Shown piece by piece: positions 63,137-64,000 of a stretch of 64,000 bases of DNA. Both the position numbers and the translations under genes were made by a program. The stretch is from Acinetobacter sp. ANC 4204 (GTDB lineage Bacteria; Pseudomonadota; Gammaproteobacteria; Pseudomonadales; Moraxellaceae). The DNA lies in assembly GCF_002135205.1 (NCBI RefSeq), contig NZ_NEFZ01000003.1:124001-188000 (forward strand). Direction: 5' to 3'. Numbering within the stretch: position 1 is the stretch's first letter; every line of letters begins with the position of its first letter. Under the pieces are notes generated by a model, which had not been told where the DNA came from, searched no databases, and saw nothing but the letters and a program-made list of their open reading frames with translations.

Positions 63137-63940
63137 ATGAGAAATATGCTCTTTTGTGCGCTTGCTCTAAGCACTGCGACTCAAGCCCATGAACCCTATG
63201 TCGCACCCTTAGCCTATCTCACAGAGAATACCCAAGTTCCTGTTCTCAGTGCTTATGCAGAACAAGCTTTTCATCCTGAATACGCTTTAAAAGATACATC
63301 CTTCACTGTTTTTCAGCCCAACCAAACTCAAAGTACCGTTCAACCCGTAAAAAATTTAGACTCAGCAGCAACGTTTGATCTCAAACTTCCTGAAAAGGGT
63401 ACCTATACCATTTTCGCAAAGACTTCGTATCCAATTGATTACGTACAGCACAATCGTCAGTGGAAAATTTTTGCCGATGTAGCAGCAGACAAAGTTCCTG
63501 CTCTGAGTGAGCGTGACTATGTCATTCCAAGTGACTTTAAAGGTAAAGTGCCAAGCAAGGTCTCTACGGTTCGTGAATGGAGCATTCAAAGCTATGTCAG
63601 CAAGGACAGCACCTCACCTGTCGCTGTAACACCAGCCCCAATTCAAGTCAGCTTTAAAATCCATCCCAACCAAATCAATGTACAGCAACCTGTACAACTG
63701 CAAATTACGCAAGCAGGCAAAGCTCTTGCGCATGCAGAGCTTATGGTTCGCGCTCAAGGTGAGCTTGAACAGCAAGCAAAAAGCACACCTGTTGATGCAC
63801 AAGGCAATGCCACGCTCACTTTTGAACAGGCTGGACAATACTTGATTGAAGTGAGCGAAAAGGTCGATGCCAAAGCAAAACCTAAAAATCAGTATTACAG
63901 CATTATCAGCTTACAAGTGAATGCCTCTAAAACACCTTAG
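63137..63940 (+). CDS. DUF4198 family periplasmic protein
   Basis: 267 residues from ATG 63137. A signal peptide ends near TQAHEP (about 17), giving a mature N-terminus HEPYVAPLAYLTENTQVPVL, the typical start of DUF4198. Two beta-sandwich regions follow: one near 20-120 (TFDLKLPEKGTYTIFAKTSY) and a second with INVQQPVQLQITQAGKALAH and NATLTFEQAGQYLIEV. The frame stays open 156 bp upstream, running back over the end of the preceding gene, so I prefer the internal ATG with the signal peptide. Related proteins occur in nickel, cobalt or iron uptake loci. The next gene is outside the window. Confidence 0.82.
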   Translation: MRNMLFCALALSTATQAHEPYVAPLAYLTENTQVPVLSAYAEQAFHPEYALKDTSFTVFQPNQTQSTVQPVKNLDSAATFDLKLPEKGTYTIFAKTSYPIDYVQHNRQWKIFADVAADKVPALSERDYVIPSDFKGKVPSKVSTVREWSIQSYVSKDSTSPVAVTPAPIQVSFKIHPNQINVQQPVQLQITQAGKALAHAELMVRAQGELEQQAKSTPVDAQGNATLTFEQAGQYLIEVSEKVDAKAKPKNQYYSIISLQVNASKTP

Positions 63941-63958
63941 AAAACAATTAACAAACAT

Positions 63959-63990
63959 AAAAAAACCAGCCCGAAGGCTGGTTTTTTTTA
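63959..63990 (+). terminator. Rho-independent terminator of the DUF4198 gene
   Basis: A stem of up to 13 bp (63959-63971 with 63976-63988, core CCAGCC/GGCTGG) with CGAA tetraloop and T-run. So the DUF4198 gene is probably monocistronic. Confidence 0.93.
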
Positions 63991-64000
63991 TTGGCTAACG

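Overview
The window is an AT-rich chromosomal segment from a gammaproteobacterium of the Moraxellaceae, most likely Acinetobacter. The evidence is the gene content and order: foldase-before-lipase lipBA order, SpoT with a decayed synthetase region, TfpX/TfpZ-type pilin accessory protein, a dcw cluster that stops after mraY, and the pilMNOPQ-aroKB-gltBD chain typical of Pseudomonadales. The species cannot be fixed from the sequence alone. No insertion sequence, prophage, integron or CRISPR array was seen, and coding density is high.

Layout. 0.2-5.2 kb: an FAD-linked D-2-hydroxyglutarate dehydrogenase divergent from serA, then two RhtA-like exporters in tandem. 5.3-7.6 kb: hemerythrin protein, TauE/SafE permease, truB. 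7.7-11 kb: lipase foldase followed by two paralogous secreted lipases. 11-13.1 kb: rpsP-rimM-trmD-rplS. 13.3-20.9 kb: type IV pilus (T4P) minor pilin operon fimU-pilV-pilW-pilX-pilY1 plus two PilE-like pilins. 21-26.2 kb: ispH; gmk, rpoZ, spoT, ridA; bfd. 26.5-29.1 kb: bfr, then two tandem major-type pilins and a TfpX/TfpZ protein. 29.2-32.5 kb: LemA and two TPM-domain proteins, and a PF10118 protein. 32.7-46.8 kb, all leftward: pilMNOPQ-aroK-aroB-SPOR-like gene-gltB-gltD. 47-57.5 kb: ponA (PBP1a), rlmA, and mraY-murF-murE-ftsI-ftsL-rsmH. 57.7-60 kb: two sulfate-binding proteins. 60.4-64 kb: a small secreted unknown, gltX with tRNA-Glu, a zinc-ribbon membrane protein and a DUF4198 protein.

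How the genes fit together. Three separate loci supply most T4P structural parts: alignment complex and secretin (pilMNOPQ), priming tip (fimU-pilVWX-pilY1 and PilE-like pilins), and major pilin (two pilin genes). In Acinetobacter these serve twitching and DNA uptake. SerA and the adjacent dehydrogenase form a metabolic couple. Bfd and the heme-type bacterioferritin subunit form an iron-storage pair. PBP1a and the dcw genes build peptidoglycan.

Most of the window is housekeeping and I found no clearly new multi-gene system. The observations most worth a second look are: a bacterioferritin subunit that has lost most ferroxidase ligands; a SpoT with a degenerate synthetase; a cysteine-rich duplicated module inserted into the PilY1 von Willebrand domain; twin pilins, one with a good sigma-54 promoter and one with a damaged one; an 80-bp-spaced palindromic repeat between ponA and pilM; clustered inverted repeats between the two RhtA paralogs; and an inverted repeat over the lipase promoter.
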